From JAENWD01 sp963796915 (lineage in GTDB: Bacteria; Acidobacteriota; Vicinamibacteria; Vicinamibacterales; JAENWD01): 64,000 bases of DNA. A model generated the notes under the pieces. It saw nothing but the letters and a program-made list of their open reading frames with translations. It was not told where the DNA came from and did not search any database. Location of the stretch: NCBI GenBank assembly GCA_963796915.1, contig CAWCNI010000004.1, positions 1,612,001 through 1,676,000 on the forward strand. The letters run 5' to 3'. Positions 32,499-43,327 of this stretch are shown piece after piece. How positions within the stretch are numbered: position 1 is the first letter of the stretch; every line of letters starts with the position of its first letter. Both the position numbers and the translations under genes were made by a program.

Positions 32499-33295
32499 TT
32501 GTTCCTTCCTGCCGTCGCCGCGATGCGCTGCTCTTCGGGGGCAGCGGACGTGACGAGGGCATCGAGCCCCAGGGCACTGAGAATTCGACGGACGGCGCTG
32601 ACGACTTCAGGATGGGTCGGGTCTCGCGGCCTCGGCACGTCCAGGACGATCTCATCCCGCACGCGCGCCGGGCGCTCGGACAGCACGAGCACGCGATCCG
32701 CCAGCTGTGCGGCCTCTTCGATGTCGTGCGTCACCAGAATCACCGTCCGCGGCTGCTCGGCCAGGATCCGCGACAGCTCCAGCCTCATCTTGAGGCGCGA
32801 CAGGTAGTCGAGCGAGGAGAACGGCTCGTCCATCAACAGCAGGGGCGTTTCGCCGCCAAGCGCGCGCGCCAACTCGACACGCTGGCGCATTCCCCCGGAC
32901 AGCTGATGGGGATACGCGCCTGCAAACGCGCTGAGCCCGATCAGACTGCACAGCCCGTCGGCGTGGCGCCGCCGCTCGCCCGGATCCGACAGGTGGCTCA
33001 GTCCGAGCAGGATGTTCTCGTCGACAGTCAGCCACGGGAACAGCCCGTCCTGCTGGAACACCATGCGCAGGCTCGCCGGACGATGCACGATGCCCGATGT
33101 GGGCGGCAACCACCCCGAGCAGATGTTCAACAGCGTCGTCTTGCCGCAGCCCGAGGGCCCGACCAGCGCGACGAATTCCCCGGCGTGCACTTGCAGATCG
33201 AGACCGGCCAGGACCTCGACGGCGCCAAACGCCACACGCACCTTGTCGAGACGCAGCAGCTCCGCGCTCACCATCGAGCGCGCCTCATCGCTCAT
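32495..33295 (-). CDS. ABC transporter ATP-binding protein (SsuB/TauB/NrtD-like)
   Basis: The 266-aa ATPase (start at 33295, or M8 at 33274) has Walker A 'VGPSGCGKTT', Q-loop 'VFQQDGLFPWLTVDENI', signature 'LSGGMRQRVELARALG', Walker B 'LLLMDEPFSSLD' and H-loop 'ILVTHDIEEAAQLADRV', as in nitrate/sulfonate/taurine importers. It overlaps the permease by 11 nt and the binding protein by 4 nt, so all three are tightly coupled. Confidence 0.93.
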   Translation of the reverse strand: MSDEARSMVSAELLRLDKVRVAFGAVEVLAGLDLQVHAGEFVALVGPSGCGKTTLLNICSGWLPPTSGIVHRPASLRMVFQQDGLFPWLTVDENILLGLSHLSDPGERRRHADGLCSLIGLSAFAGAYPHQLSGGMRQRVELARALGGETPLLLMDEPFSSLDYLSRLKMRLELSRILAEQPRTVILVTHDIEEAAQLADRVLVLSERPARVRDEIVLDVPRPRDPTHPEVVSAVRRILSALGLDALVTSAAPEEQRIAATAGRNK

Positions 33296-34049
33296 AGCCC
33301 CACCGCACGCTGGGGATCATGGTGAGCTGCACGAGCAGCCGGTCCAGGACGGCGCCGATCACGCCAATGACGAGCATCGCGGCCACCAGCAGATCGATGC
33401 GCAGGCCGTTGCGGGCATCCCAGACCGCGAACCCGAGGCCGTCACGCCCCGCGATCATCTCCGCCGCCACCACCACCAGCCACGACAGCCCGGCGGCTAC
33501 GCGCAAGGTCGTGATGACCTGAGGCGCGATGGCCGGCAAGGTCACTGCCGTGAGCAGGCGCGGCCCCTCGATGCCGAGGTCGCGCGCCACGCGGAAGAAC
33601 ACGCTCGGGATGTTCGCCACGGCGGCGGTCGTCGAGACGACGATCGGAAAAAACGCCGCCATGAAGATGAGAAATACTGCCGGCGCATCGCCGATGCCGA
33701 GCCAGAGGATGGCAAACGGAATCCATGCCAGCGGCGACAGGCTTCGGAAGAAGTTGACCAGCGGGAGAAAGGCGTCGCGCGCGCGCGCCGAATGCCCGAG
33801 TCCAAGGCCCGCCGGCACTCCCAGGGCAACGGCCAGCAGGAATCCTGCCGACACCCGGAACAGCGACGCCACGGCGTCGTCCGCCAGACGGCCGCTCCTC
33901 AGCTCGGACCACACGCCACGCGCGACGTCCCACGGATGCGGGAAGAGCGATGGCGGAAAGACGCCGAGCGACGACAGCGCGGCCCACACCGCGACGAGCG
34001 CGGCTGGCGCCGCCAGAGCGAGAAAGGGGATCCGCCGAGTCAAAGGCAA
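33285..34049 (-). CDS. ABC transporter permease (SsuC/TauC-like)
   Basis: The 254-aa, 6-TM protein is first in the importer operon. It has N-terminal 'LALAAPAALVAVWAALSSLG' and 'VFPPSLFPHPWDV', the phrase conserved in SsuC/TauC permeases, and the EAA-type coupling loop 'ARDLGIEGPRLLTAVTLPAI'. A TTG start at 34049 is used by the frame; a better start was not found, so the first residues are uncertain. Its upstream region (34050-34206) is shared with the divergent TPR-UnbV gene. Confidence 0.9.
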   Translation of the reverse strand: MPLTRRIPFLALAAPAALVAVWAALSSLGVFPPSLFPHPWDVARGVWSELRSGRLADDAVASLFRVSAGFLLAVALGVPAGLGLGHSARARDAFLPLVNFFRSLSPLAWIPFAILWLGIGDAPAVFLIFMAAFFPIVVSTTAAVANIPSVFFRVARDLGIEGPRLLTAVTLPAIAPQVITTLRVAAGLSWLVVVAAEMIAGRDGLGFAVWDARNGLRIDLLVAAMLVIGVIGAVLDRLLVQLTMIPSVRWGYER

Positions 34050-34206
34050 GCTGCCGCCAGTATGTCATCCTCGCTGCGAGCCTCGGCCGCACCGTGGAAA
34101 AAAGGGGTTCACGTAATTGGAACGTATGAGGCGCGAGAGCGCCCGACGCGCGTCCCGGGCGTCGAGCCTGTTACGATTGGAGTTCAGCTCGCTGACCCGA
34201 CGCCCG

Positions 34207-37200
34207 ATGTCCCGCCAAGTCGCCTTTGCCCTCGTTGTGATCGGTCTTCTGACCGGTGCGTCGTGCACATCCCCATCGGAGCCGTCGATGGCGCCGGAGG
34301 CGTATCGCGAGGTCGTCACGACGTTCTACACCGGGCTGTCGGCGATGCAGACCTCCCAGGACGTGCTGGCCCGCGAGAAATTCGATCGCGTGGTCACGTT
34401 GGCGCCTCAGGAGCCCGCCGGATGGGCCAATCTCGGGCTCCTCCTGCTGCGACAGCAGGAGTTCGACCAGGGCGCCGAGCGCCTGGCCCGCGCCGCCACG
34501 CTCGCGCCCGAGAGCGGCTCGATCCAGCGACTGCAGGCCCTCGCGGAAGGCCGTCGCGGCAACCTGGCCGAGGCCACTCTCCACTGGCGGAAGGCGCTCG
34601 ACCTGAACCCGGACGACGTCGAGGCGGCATATTCGCTCGCGTTGGACACGGAGCGGCAGGGCGGCCCCGCCAACGAGGCCGCAGCCGAGCGCACGCTCGC
34701 GGAACTCGTACGGCGTCGAGAGAACCTTGCCGCGCGTGTCGAGTACGCGCGCCTGGCCGCCAAGCTGGGCGATCAGGCCGCGCTGCAGGCCGCGGCTGGT
34801 CCGCTGCAAGCGGCCTCCGCCGCGTGGTCGGCCGAGGCCCAGGACCAGTTGAAGGCGATGCTGGCGTCCGCCGCGGAAAACCCACGAGCGGCTGCGACGC
34901 GCGTCGCATTCCTGAAGAACTTTCTCCTGCGTGAGCCGGCGTATCGTTCTGCCCTGGCCGAGGTCACCACGCCACGCGAGGAAGTGGGCCAGCCACTCGT
35001 GCGCTTCCTGCGCCTGAAGAATCCAGAACCGCAGCCCGCGCCGGCCGACAACAGTCTCGCGTTTGCGATCGAGCCGCTGGCCGACGCACCCTCCGGTCTT
35101 TCGTGGATCGGTGCCGTCGCGCTCACCGGCGAGGGCAACCCGGTCGTCGGGACGGCGGGGCCGTCTGGGCTGCGGATTGCCGGTGTGCCAGGCATCAGCG
35201 CGTGCGCCGCGCGGAACGGCCCCGGCGGCATTGGCGCTCTGACGCCCGATGCCGTCGCCGTAGCGGACCTGAACTACGACTTCCGCACCGATCTGGCGCT
35301 CGCAACCGCGGCCGGTCTGTGCGTGCTGCGTCAGGACGCCAACGGCCGCTTCACCGACGTGACCGCGCAGACGAAGTTGCCCGCGGCGGTGATTGGCACT
35401 GCGGCCTACGGCCTGTGGCCGGCCGACGTCGACACCGACGGCGATCTCGACCTGGTGCTGGCGCCGCGCGACGGCCATCCCCTGGTGCTGCGCAACAACG
35501 GCGACGGCACGTTCACGCCGCGCGATCTGTTCGCTGCCGTCCCGCGTGCGCGGGGCTTCGCCTGGGCCGACCTCGACGGCGAGGGCGTGCCCGACGCGGC
35601 GTTCCTGGACGATGCCGGAGTGGTTCGGGTGTTCCTGAACCTGCGCGGAGGCAACTTCAGGGCCGAGACGCCGCCGCCGTCCTATGGCCAAGCCGTCGCC
35701 ATTGCGGTCGCCGCCCAGGGCGACTCCAATTTCGCGTTGATCGTGCTCTCGCGCGACGGAGCCCTCACCCGTCTGGCGCGCAAGTCCGGAAGCGGCGGCT
35801 GGGACGTGACGCCGCTGCTGCACGTCGATCCGCCGGCAGGCCTCGCGCCCGGCGTGGCTCGCCTGCTGACGGCCGATCTCGACAACAACGGCGCGGCCGA
35901 TCTGATCGTTGCCGGCTCGACGGCCTCGCGTGTGCTGCTGGGCGGGCCCGGCGGTTCGTACGTGGCGCTGCCGACGCCGCTCGCGCTGAGCGTCGAGGGC
36001 GTGGCCGATCTCGACAGCGACGGCAGGCTCGAGCTGCTTGGCCTCGCACCAGGCGGACAACCGGTCCGCGTCGTCAGTCGCGGCGCCAGGAAATACCATG
36101 GCAGGCGCTCCGGCCGCGCGCGACCACAGTCACCGGCGACCAGCGCATCAACTCGTTTGGCATCGGCGGCGAGATCGAGGTGCGTTCGGGCTTGCATCTC
36201 CAGAAGCAGGTAATCACCTCGGCGCTGGTTCACTTCGGCCTCGGCGAGGCGGCGGGCGCCGAAGTCGTGCGCATCGTCTGGCCCAACGGCGCGCTCCAGT
36301 CGGAGTTCGACACGAATGCCGACCAGACGATCAAGGCGACGCAGCGGCTGAAGGGATCGTGCCCGTGGCTCTTCGCGTGGAACGGTCGCGAGATGGCGTT
36401 CGTCACCGACCTGCTGTGGCGTTCGCCGCTCGGCCTCCGCATCAACGCCCAGACGACCGCTGACGTGCTGATGACCGAGGACTGGGTCAAGGTGCGCGGC
36501 GATCAGCTCGTGCCGCGGGACGGCGCCTACGATCTGCGAATCACGGCGGAGCTCTGGGAGACGCACTTCTTCGATCTCGTCTCGCTCCTGGCCGTCGATC
36601 ATCCGGCCGGCACCGAGGTGTTCGTGGACGAACGGTTCGCGATTCCGCCGCCGGCGCTTCAGGCAACCGCGACCGGACCCGTCCGGACATTCGCGTCGGT
36701 GCGGGACGACCACGGCGGCGACGTGTCGGCGCTGGCCGCGGAGCGCGATTCCCAGCTACGTCGACTTCGCCGGCCGCGGAGCGTATCAAGGCATCACTCG
36801 CCCGCACTTCGTCGAGATGGAGCTGCCGGACGTCGGCGCCGCGATCCGGTCCGCTGTGGCTGGTGGCGCAGGGCTGGGTTCACCCGACCGACAGCTCCAT
36901 CAACGTCGCGATCGGTCAGGGCACACACCCGCTGCCCGAAGGACTGTCGCTGCACGTCGCGGACGCGAGTGGCCGCTTCCATGAAGCGCGCGGCGGGCTC
37001 GGTTTTCCGTCGGGCAAGGACAAGACGATTCTGGTGGACCTGACCGGCCTGTTTCCGGCGCAGGGGCCGCGACGGTTCAGGCTTGCGACCAACCTCGAGA
37101 TCTTCTGGGACAGACTGGGCTGGGCCATTGGCCGCCCGGACGTGGTGTTGGCGCCGCGCCGGCTCGAGCTACTGGACGCGCAGCTTGCCTATCGCGGCTA

Positions 37201-37669
37201 CTCCATCACGGAGCAGCCCGCCTCCAGCGTTCCGGAGCGCCCGCGTTACGTGCTCGCCGGTACCGAGCCGCGCTGGCGCGACCTCGAAGGCTACTACACG
37301 CGCTTCGGCGACGTGCTGGAGCTCGCTCCGCCGGGTGGACGACCGCTACGTCATCATGAACGCCGGCGACGAGCTGCGCGTGCGGTTCGCCGAGGCGCCA
37401 GCCCGTCGCCGGTCAGCGTCCGCGACTTCATCGTCGTCGGCGACGGCTGGGTGAAAGACGGCGACTACAACACGAGCTTCTCCCGCACGGTGCTGCCGCT
37501 GCCGACGCATGCAGACGGGCCGCTACGACGCGGCCCCGCGACGGCTCGAGGACGATCCCGTGTACCGCGCACACCCGCAGGATTTCGCGGAGTACCACAC
37601 GCGGTACGTGTCGCCCGGACATGCTGCGCGTACGCGCTTCGCGTGCCAGAGGACGAACGCAGACGATGA
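34207..37669 (+). CDS. TPR / FG-GAP / ASPIC-UnbV lipoprotein, multiple frameshifts
   Basis: ATG 34207 opens a lipoprotein ('VIGLLTGASCTS'). Intact to ~36095, it has TPR repeats ('GWANLGLLLLRQQEFDQGAE', 'LHWRKALDLNPDDVEAAY'), then FG-GAP/VCBS blades with Ca-type loops ('DVDTDGDLDLVLA', 'DLDNNGAADLIVAG', 'DLDSDGRLELLG'). From 36.1 kb the frame changes about eight times, but the restored protein continues through the ASPIC/UnbV segment ('DQRINSFGIGGEIEVRSG', 'VRIVWPNGALQSEF') into a long C-terminal domain ('WVHPTDSSINVAIGQG', 'EYHTRYVSP'). It ends at TGA 37667-37669, overlapping the next ATG. About 1,150 aa when repaired. Function unknown. Confidence 0.8.
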
Positions 37670-39480
37670 ATCGCTACGCCAGGGCCGTCGCTCGCGGTGG
37701 TCTTCCTTGCCCTGCTCGCGACGCCGTTCCTGATCCGGCGCTTCAACCGGCCCACGCATCGCGGCTCGCGTCAGGCAATGTCGATGCGCTGGCGCAGTAC
37801 GGCTTCCGCCTCACGGAGTCGGCGAGGACCGCGGGCCTCGAGTTCGTACATGAAGCGCCGACCCTCGACGCCAAGCTGGCCCACATCATGCCGCAGGTCG
37901 CCTCGATGGGCGCCGCGGTCTCGATCGTCGACTTCGACCGCGACGGCTTGCCGGACCTCTACGTCACCGACAGCAAGGAGGGCTCGAAGAACCAGCTCTA
38001 TCCGCAATCGCGGCGACGGCACGTTCGAGGACGTCGCGCGCGCGCCTGGGCATCGCCGATCTGAACCAGGCCGAAACGGGCGTGTCGATGGGCGCCGTCT
38101 GGGGCGACTACGACAACGACGGCTTCGAGGATCTGCTTCCTCTACCGCTGGGGCCGGCCGGAGCTGTTCCACAACGACGGCGGCCACGGCTTCACGCGCG
38201 TCACCGAGACGACGGGCCTGCCCGCGTGGGCCAACGCCAACACCGCCGTCTGGCTCGACTACGATCGCGACGGCCGCCTCGATCTGTTCGTCGGCGGCTA
38301 CTACGCCGAGAACGTCAACCTCTGGAAGCTCGCCGACACGCAGATGATGCCGGAGAGCTTCGAGTACGCGACCAACGGCGGCCGCAAGTACCTGTTCCAC
38401 AATCTGGGCGGCGGGCGGTTCGAGGAAGTCAGCGCGCAAGGTCGGCATCGTCTCGCGCCGCTGGGCGCTGGCCGCCGTGGCCGCCGATCTGCGCGGAACC
38501 GGCTACCCGGATCTGTTCATCGCCAACGACTACGGCGTGTCCGAGCTGTTCGTCAACGACGGCGGGCATTTCCGCGAGGTCGGACGCGAGTCCGGCGTCG
38601 GCTACGCGCCCAAGAGCGGGATGAACGCCTCGGTCGGCGACGTGCTCAACCAGGGCCGCTTCGCCCTCTACGTCTCGAACATCTCCGAGGAGGGCATCCT
38701 GCTCCAGGGCAACAACCTCTGGGTGCCGACGACCAGCCACCGGCGGGATCGCCGCAGTACGAGAACCTCGCCCGCTCGATGGGCGTGGATCTTGGCGGCT
38801 GGAGCTTCGGCGCGCAGTTCGGCGACCTGAACAACGACGGCTTCCTCGACCTCTACCTCGTCAACGGCTACGTCTCGGCGTCGCGGAGCGACAGCTACTG
38901 GTACGACTTCTCGAAGGTCGCCGGCGGCAACGGCTCGTCATCTCCGACGCCGCGAACTGGCCGGCGATGGGCAGCCGCAGCCTGGCGGGCTACCAGCAGA
39001 AGAAGGTCTGGCTGAACGACGGCGCTGGCCGCTTCCTCGACGTGGCGCCGATGGTCGGCGTCACCGATCGGCACGACGGGCGCTCGGTGGCGCTCGCCGA
39101 TTTCGCGAATCGCGGCGTGCTCGACGTCGTCGTCGCCAATCAGCGCGGCCCGCTGCTGCTCTACCGTAACGAAGTCGCGCCCGGCCGCGACTGGGTGGCG
39201 TTCGATCTCGAGGGGAGCTGCCGCCCCGATCGCGACCCGAGCGGCTGCTCGAACCGCAGCGCCATCGGCGCCCAGGTCACCGTGTACTGGGACGGCCAGC
39301 AGCAGGTGCAGGAGGTCTCGGGCGGCTCGGGCTTCTGCGCGCAGAACGAGCGGCGCCTCCACTTCGGTCTCGGCATCGGGCGCCAAGGTCGACAAGGCCG
39401 TCATCCGCTGGCCGTCGGGCAAGACTCAGATCCTGACGACGCCCAGAGGTGAATCGCGTGCACAAAGTGGAAGAGCCCTC

Positions 39481-39484
<4 letters not shown>
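37666..39484 (+). CDS. CRTAC1-family FG-GAP/ASPIC-UnbV protein, multiple frameshifts
   Basis: ATG 37666 overlaps the previous stop. Repaired at about eleven single-base indels, it gives ~600 aa: a signal anchor 'VVFLALLATPFLIRRFNRP', 'YGFRLTESARTAGLEFVHEA', repeated FG-GAP blades ('VDFDRDGLPDLYVTD', 'DYDNDGFEDL', 'LDYDRDGRLDLFVGG', 'DLNNDGFLDLYLVNG') and a C-terminal UnbV domain ('NRSAIGAQVTVYWDG', 'HFGLG', 'VIRWPSGKTQIL', 'VNRVHKVEEPS'). The TGA at 39482-39484 then overlaps the GTG of the next gene. CRTAC1-type proteins are secreted calcium-binding propellers, often in multigene sets of this kind. Confidence 0.78.
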
Positions 39485-40324
<840 letters not shown>

Positions 40325-40397
40325 CCCTCGATCGTCGGGCCGAGCGCGATCTGACGCCGGGCGACGTCATTCGCCACCCGGCGCTGGACTCGCTCGG

Positions 40398-40667
40398 CTA
40401 CCTGGAGAGGATCTTCGCCTGATTGGCCAGGATGCTGACCTGATTGGCCTTGATCGCGCCCTGGTTCTTGACCACGGTGTCGAGCTTCTTCTGGTTGGCG
40501 AGAATCGTCGACTGGTTCGCGACGATCCTGGCTTGATTGCCGAGAATCTTTGCCTGGTTCCCGGCGATCTTCGTCTGGTTCCCCAGGATCTTCGTCTGAT
40601 TGCCGGCGATCCTGGTCTGGTTGGCGAGAATCCTGGTCTGGTTCGCAAGCACCTTGCTGTCGCTCAT
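40398..40667 (-). CDS. 89-aa 'NQ' heptad-repeat protein; candidate modified-peptide precursor or coiled coil
   Basis: ATG 40667 has AAGGAG about 9 nt upstream. The protein is almost entirely a seven-residue repeat: after 'MSDSKVLANQ', Asn-Gln pairs fall at residues 9, 16, 23, 30, 37, 44, 51 and 58, then (after a spacer 'KKLDTVVK') at 68, 75 and 82. Typical units are 'TRILANQ', 'TKIAGNQ' and 'AKILGNQ', with Ile/Leu at fixed positions, so a long coiled coil is expected. It lies 85 nt downstream of the halogenase-like gene, on the same strand as three modification-type enzymes. It could be their substrate, or an unrelated structural coiled coil. No signal peptide. Confidence 0.75.
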   Translation of the reverse strand: MSDSKVLANQTRILANQTRIAGNQTKILGNQTKIAGNQAKILGNQARIVANQSTILANQKKLDTVVKNQGAIKANQVSILANQAKILSR

Positions 40668-40752
40668 GAGCACTCTCCTTGTGGGCGTTGTCACAGTCCG
40701 AGGGCGGCGGCGCGCGCCGGCACTGGTGGTGGCAGCCACACAGGCAGGCGGA

Positions 40753-42318
40753 TCACGCCATGCCCGTGCGCTTCAGCAGCGCGAGGACTTCGTCGGCGCT
40801 CGCCTGCAGTTTGGCCGCGGACGCCAGCAGGTCTGCCGCGATCACCGGGTACCAATCGCGACGGCTGCGGTCGAGCAGGCCGATCGTGTCGAAGGGCTCG
40901 ACGGCGCGATCGATGCGCGCCATCAGCGCGTCGCGCGCCGGCGCTCGACGTGCGGACGCGGCGAGCGAGGCACAGGCCTCGAGCTCGGGCCCGAACGTCG
41001 GGTGCTCGCAGAGCAGGAAGCCCGGGGTCAGCTCCGGCCGCCCGAGGCGCCGTGCGGCCTCGCTGAAGCTTGCCGCCGCGAAATACAGCAGGCTGAGCCG
41101 CTTGAACAGCGGCGGGTCATCCATGGTCGCATAGAGGGCGGCGACGAGTCGTTCTGTCGCATCGAGCTCCGTCAGCGTGATGCGCTCGTACTCGCGGAGC
41201 GCGGCGTCTCTCTCGGCTCCCGGCGTCGTGTGCTCCAGCAGGTCAACAAGACGGAGGATGCCCAGGAGTGTCAGCGGAAAGCCCGTCGAGAGCAGCGGAT
41301 CGATCACGCCCGCGGCCGACGGCAGCAGCGCCCACTGCGAGCCCGCCACTCGCGCGCTGCGGAAGGCGAGGCGGCGCGTGTGAACGAATGGGAGGGTGGC
41401 ACGTGCGCGCCGGAATTGGTCGGCGACCGACGGCAGGCGTGCCAGCAGGCGCTCCCACGCCGGGGCACCGTCGCGTGCGCCGATGTCGGCGGCGAGAGAG
41501 CTCGTCAACGCCGCTCCTGCGCTGGTGACGCCGTTGTTGAAGCGGAGCATCCAGATCCAGCCCCCGGCAAACACGTGGTGCAGCGCCGCGTCGTCGATCG
41601 GGTACGGCGGCACGTCCGGTGTCGACCGCAAGGCATCCCACCGCGCGACGCCCTCGAAGTGAGTGTAGAGCGCCTGAGTCGCCGGCAGCCAACGGGGCGG
41701 CGTTTCTGGCAGGCCGAGCGCGGTGTGCAGGAACCCTCGAGGTCCGCTCGCGTCGATCACGAACGGCGCCGCGATGCGGACGGACCGGCCCTCGCGCTCG
41801 CCCTCGAGAATCGTGCGATCGCCCTCGTGAAGAATCCGGTCGAGCCGCGTCGAGTCCAGGTAGATCGCGCCTGCGGCCTGCGCTTCCTGCACGAGCGCGT
41901 GGTCGAAGTCGGGCCGGTACCAGTGGGTATCGGCGATCTCGTCATGCGGGCTCGCGGCGACCAGCAGTTGCCGATCGTGCTCCGCGCCGTCGTCGAACGG
42001 GACGCCGGCGTCATGGAACAGGAACGTGAACCCGCGCTTGAGACCGCCAGCGACGTCCGGTCGCGCGCCTTGCCACGACCCCCACTTCGAGAAGACGCGA
42101 ATGCCCGGCAGCGCGTAGCGATCCGACAGCTCTTCGAGCAGGAGGTTGGTCAGCGGCGTCGTGGACTCGCCGATGGCGAATCGCGGGTGTCGCCCGCGCT
42201 CGACGAGCGCCACCCGCCGGCCACGCGCGACCAGGGCCAATGCGGTCAGCGAGCCGGCGAAGCCCGATCCGACGATCGCGACGTCGACGTCGATGTGCGA
42301 GACCGCCGAGAGACTCAT
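40753..42318 (-). CDS. Flavin-dependent halogenase-like FAD oxidoreductase
   Basis: The 521-aa protein starts at ATG 42318, overlapping the radical SAM stop (ATGA). It has the N-terminal FAD motif 'VAIVGSGFAGSLTALAL', a Glu/Arg-ended beta-2 'VALVERG', and 'AIGESTTPLTNLLLEE', the 'GES' loop of tryptophan-halogenase relatives. 'FVIDASGPRGFL' is the DxxG second FAD motif. In place of the halogenase signature WxWxIP it reads 'GGWIWMLRFNNG', so the IP is replaced. It is therefore a halogenase-fold monooxygenase or oxidase whose chlorinating ability is uncertain. It is third in the cluster with Asn-synthetase-like and radical SAM genes. Confidence 0.85.
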   Translation of the reverse strand: MSLSAVSHIDVDVAIVGSGFAGSLTALALVARGRRVALVERGRHPRFAIGESTTPLTNLLLEELSDRYALPGIRVFSKWGSWQGARPDVAGGLKRGFTFLFHDAGVPFDDGAEHDRQLLVAASPHDEIADTHWYRPDFDHALVQEAQAAGAIYLDSTRLDRILHEGDRTILEGEREGRSVRIAAPFVIDASGPRGFLHTALGLPETPPRWLPATQALYTHFEGVARWDALRSTPDVPPYPIDDAALHHVFAGGWIWMLRFNNGVTSAGAALTSSLAADIGARDGAPAWERLLARLPSVADQFRRARATLPFVHTRRLAFRSARVAGSQWALLPSAAGVIDPLLSTGFPLTLLGILRLVDLLEHTTPGAERDAALREYERITLTELDATERLVAALYATMDDPPLFKRLSLLYFAAASFSEAARRLGRPELTPGFLLCEHPTFGPELEACASLAASARRAPARDALMARIDRAVEPFDTIGLLDRSRRDWYPVIAADLLASAAKLQASADEVLALLKRTGMA

Positions 42319-43325
42319 CGGCTGCCGTCGTGCCCACAGGCCTGACAGCGACTGCCGGGAAGGACGCGCTGTGCGTGGTTCATTGCCTCGAGTCGATCGC
42401 GCCGGTCCTGGGCGCAGTGCGGGCACGTCGCGAACCGTTCGATCTCCCACAGGTCGACGAAGACGCGCCGCTGTCCCCCTGCTTTCGGCAGCGCCAGCTC
42501 GAAGCTTCGCTCCACGTCGTCCAGATCCGGCGATCGGAACGAGCCTTCGGCGGCCAGCGCTTCGAGCGCGCCGTTGCCCGTGCGGGTCGGGATGAGCGAG
42601 ACGACCGCGGCGCCGCAGGAGAAGGCGGCATCCACCGACGCGAGCAGCCAGTCATCCTGCGCGTCGTCAGGGACAAACGGCGGAGAGATCAGCAGGAAGA
42701 CTCGGAGACCCACGCCGCGATCTTCGAGCGCGCGAGCGGCCGCGGCGAAGCGCTCGAGCGTGAAGCGTTTGTTCAGCTGTTCGAGCGCGACCGGATGCGC
42801 GGTCTCCAGGCCCATCGCGACCTCGAGCCGCGTCGGGACGCCGTCAGGTCCGGCCGAGCGGCCAAGCGAGGCGAGCAGCCGGTCGACGCGCGGGCCGATC
42901 AACGCGGGATGTGATTCGACGACGGCATATGGAACGCCGGCAAGCGCCCCACCGACGTCGTCATAGTCGGATTCGGGAACCGCGCGCGGATCGAAGAAGC
43001 TGCCGGCGTTGTAGAGTTTCATCCCGCCAGGAGGCACACCCTGACTCGCCAGGACGGCGCGCGCCGCCGTCAACTGCGCGGGGATAGCTCCTCTCGGGGT
43101 GTCAGCCTCGGTGGTGAAGGTCCACAGATCGCACATCGCGCAGCGCCACGGACACTCGCGGCCCGTGAGCAGCACGGTGGCCATGCGGATCAGGTCGCCG
43201 TTCGCGGCCCGCTCATCCTCGACGATCAGCCCCTGATAGCGCCACGGATCGTAGTCAGGGCGGGCAGGACGACGCGCGAGCACGAAGCGGTCGCGGGCGG
43301 CCGCGGTGGCGGGATAGCCCTCCAT
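42315..43325 (-). CDS. Radical SAM protein with C-terminal Cys clusters
   Basis: The 336-aa enzyme begins at ATG 43325, 2 nt after the previous stop. The [4Fe-4S] motif CxxxCxxC is 'ECPWRCAMCDLW' (C58, C62, C65). Further motifs are 'GGMKLYNAGSFFDP', 'VPYAVVESHPALIG' and 'EVAMGLETAHPVALEQLNKR', as in the MiaB/Elp3-like barrel of YhcC-type proteins. Near the end are two CxxC pairs ('CPHCAQD' and 'CQACGHDGSR'), which could bind zinc or an auxiliary cluster. It overlaps the halogenase-like start. Whether it acts on a peptide, as suggested by the neighbourhood, or on RNA is not shown by sequence. Confidence 0.88.
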   Translation of the reverse strand: MEGYPATAAARDRFVLARRPARPDYDPWRYQGLIVEDERAANGDLIRMATVLLTGRECPWRCAMCDLWTFTTEADTPRGAIPAQLTAARAVLASQGVPPGGMKLYNAGSFFDPRAVPESDYDDVGGALAGVPYAVVESHPALIGPRVDRLLASLGRSAGPDGVPTRLEVAMGLETAHPVALEQLNKRFTLERFAAAARALEDRGVGLRVFLLISPPFVPDDAQDDWLLASVDAAFSCGAAVVSLIPTRTGNGALEALAAEGSFRSPDLDDVERSFELALPKAGGQRRVFVDLWEIERFATCPHCAQDRRDRLEAMNHAQRVLPGSRCQACGHDGSR

Positions 43326-43327
43326 CG

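Noticed and set aside
30180..32807. 875-aa open frame on the plus strand across the MFS gene and antisense to the ABC transporter
   Set aside because: It is out of frame with the MFS gene (30142-31407), then antisense to the binding-protein gene, and has no start signal or family motif. Long shadow frames are normal at this GC content.
40398..40667. 21-bp repeated DNA as a possible CRISPR or minisatellite
   Set aside because: Units are directly adjacent, without spacers, and are explained by the encoded heptad repeat with its own ribosome site and start.
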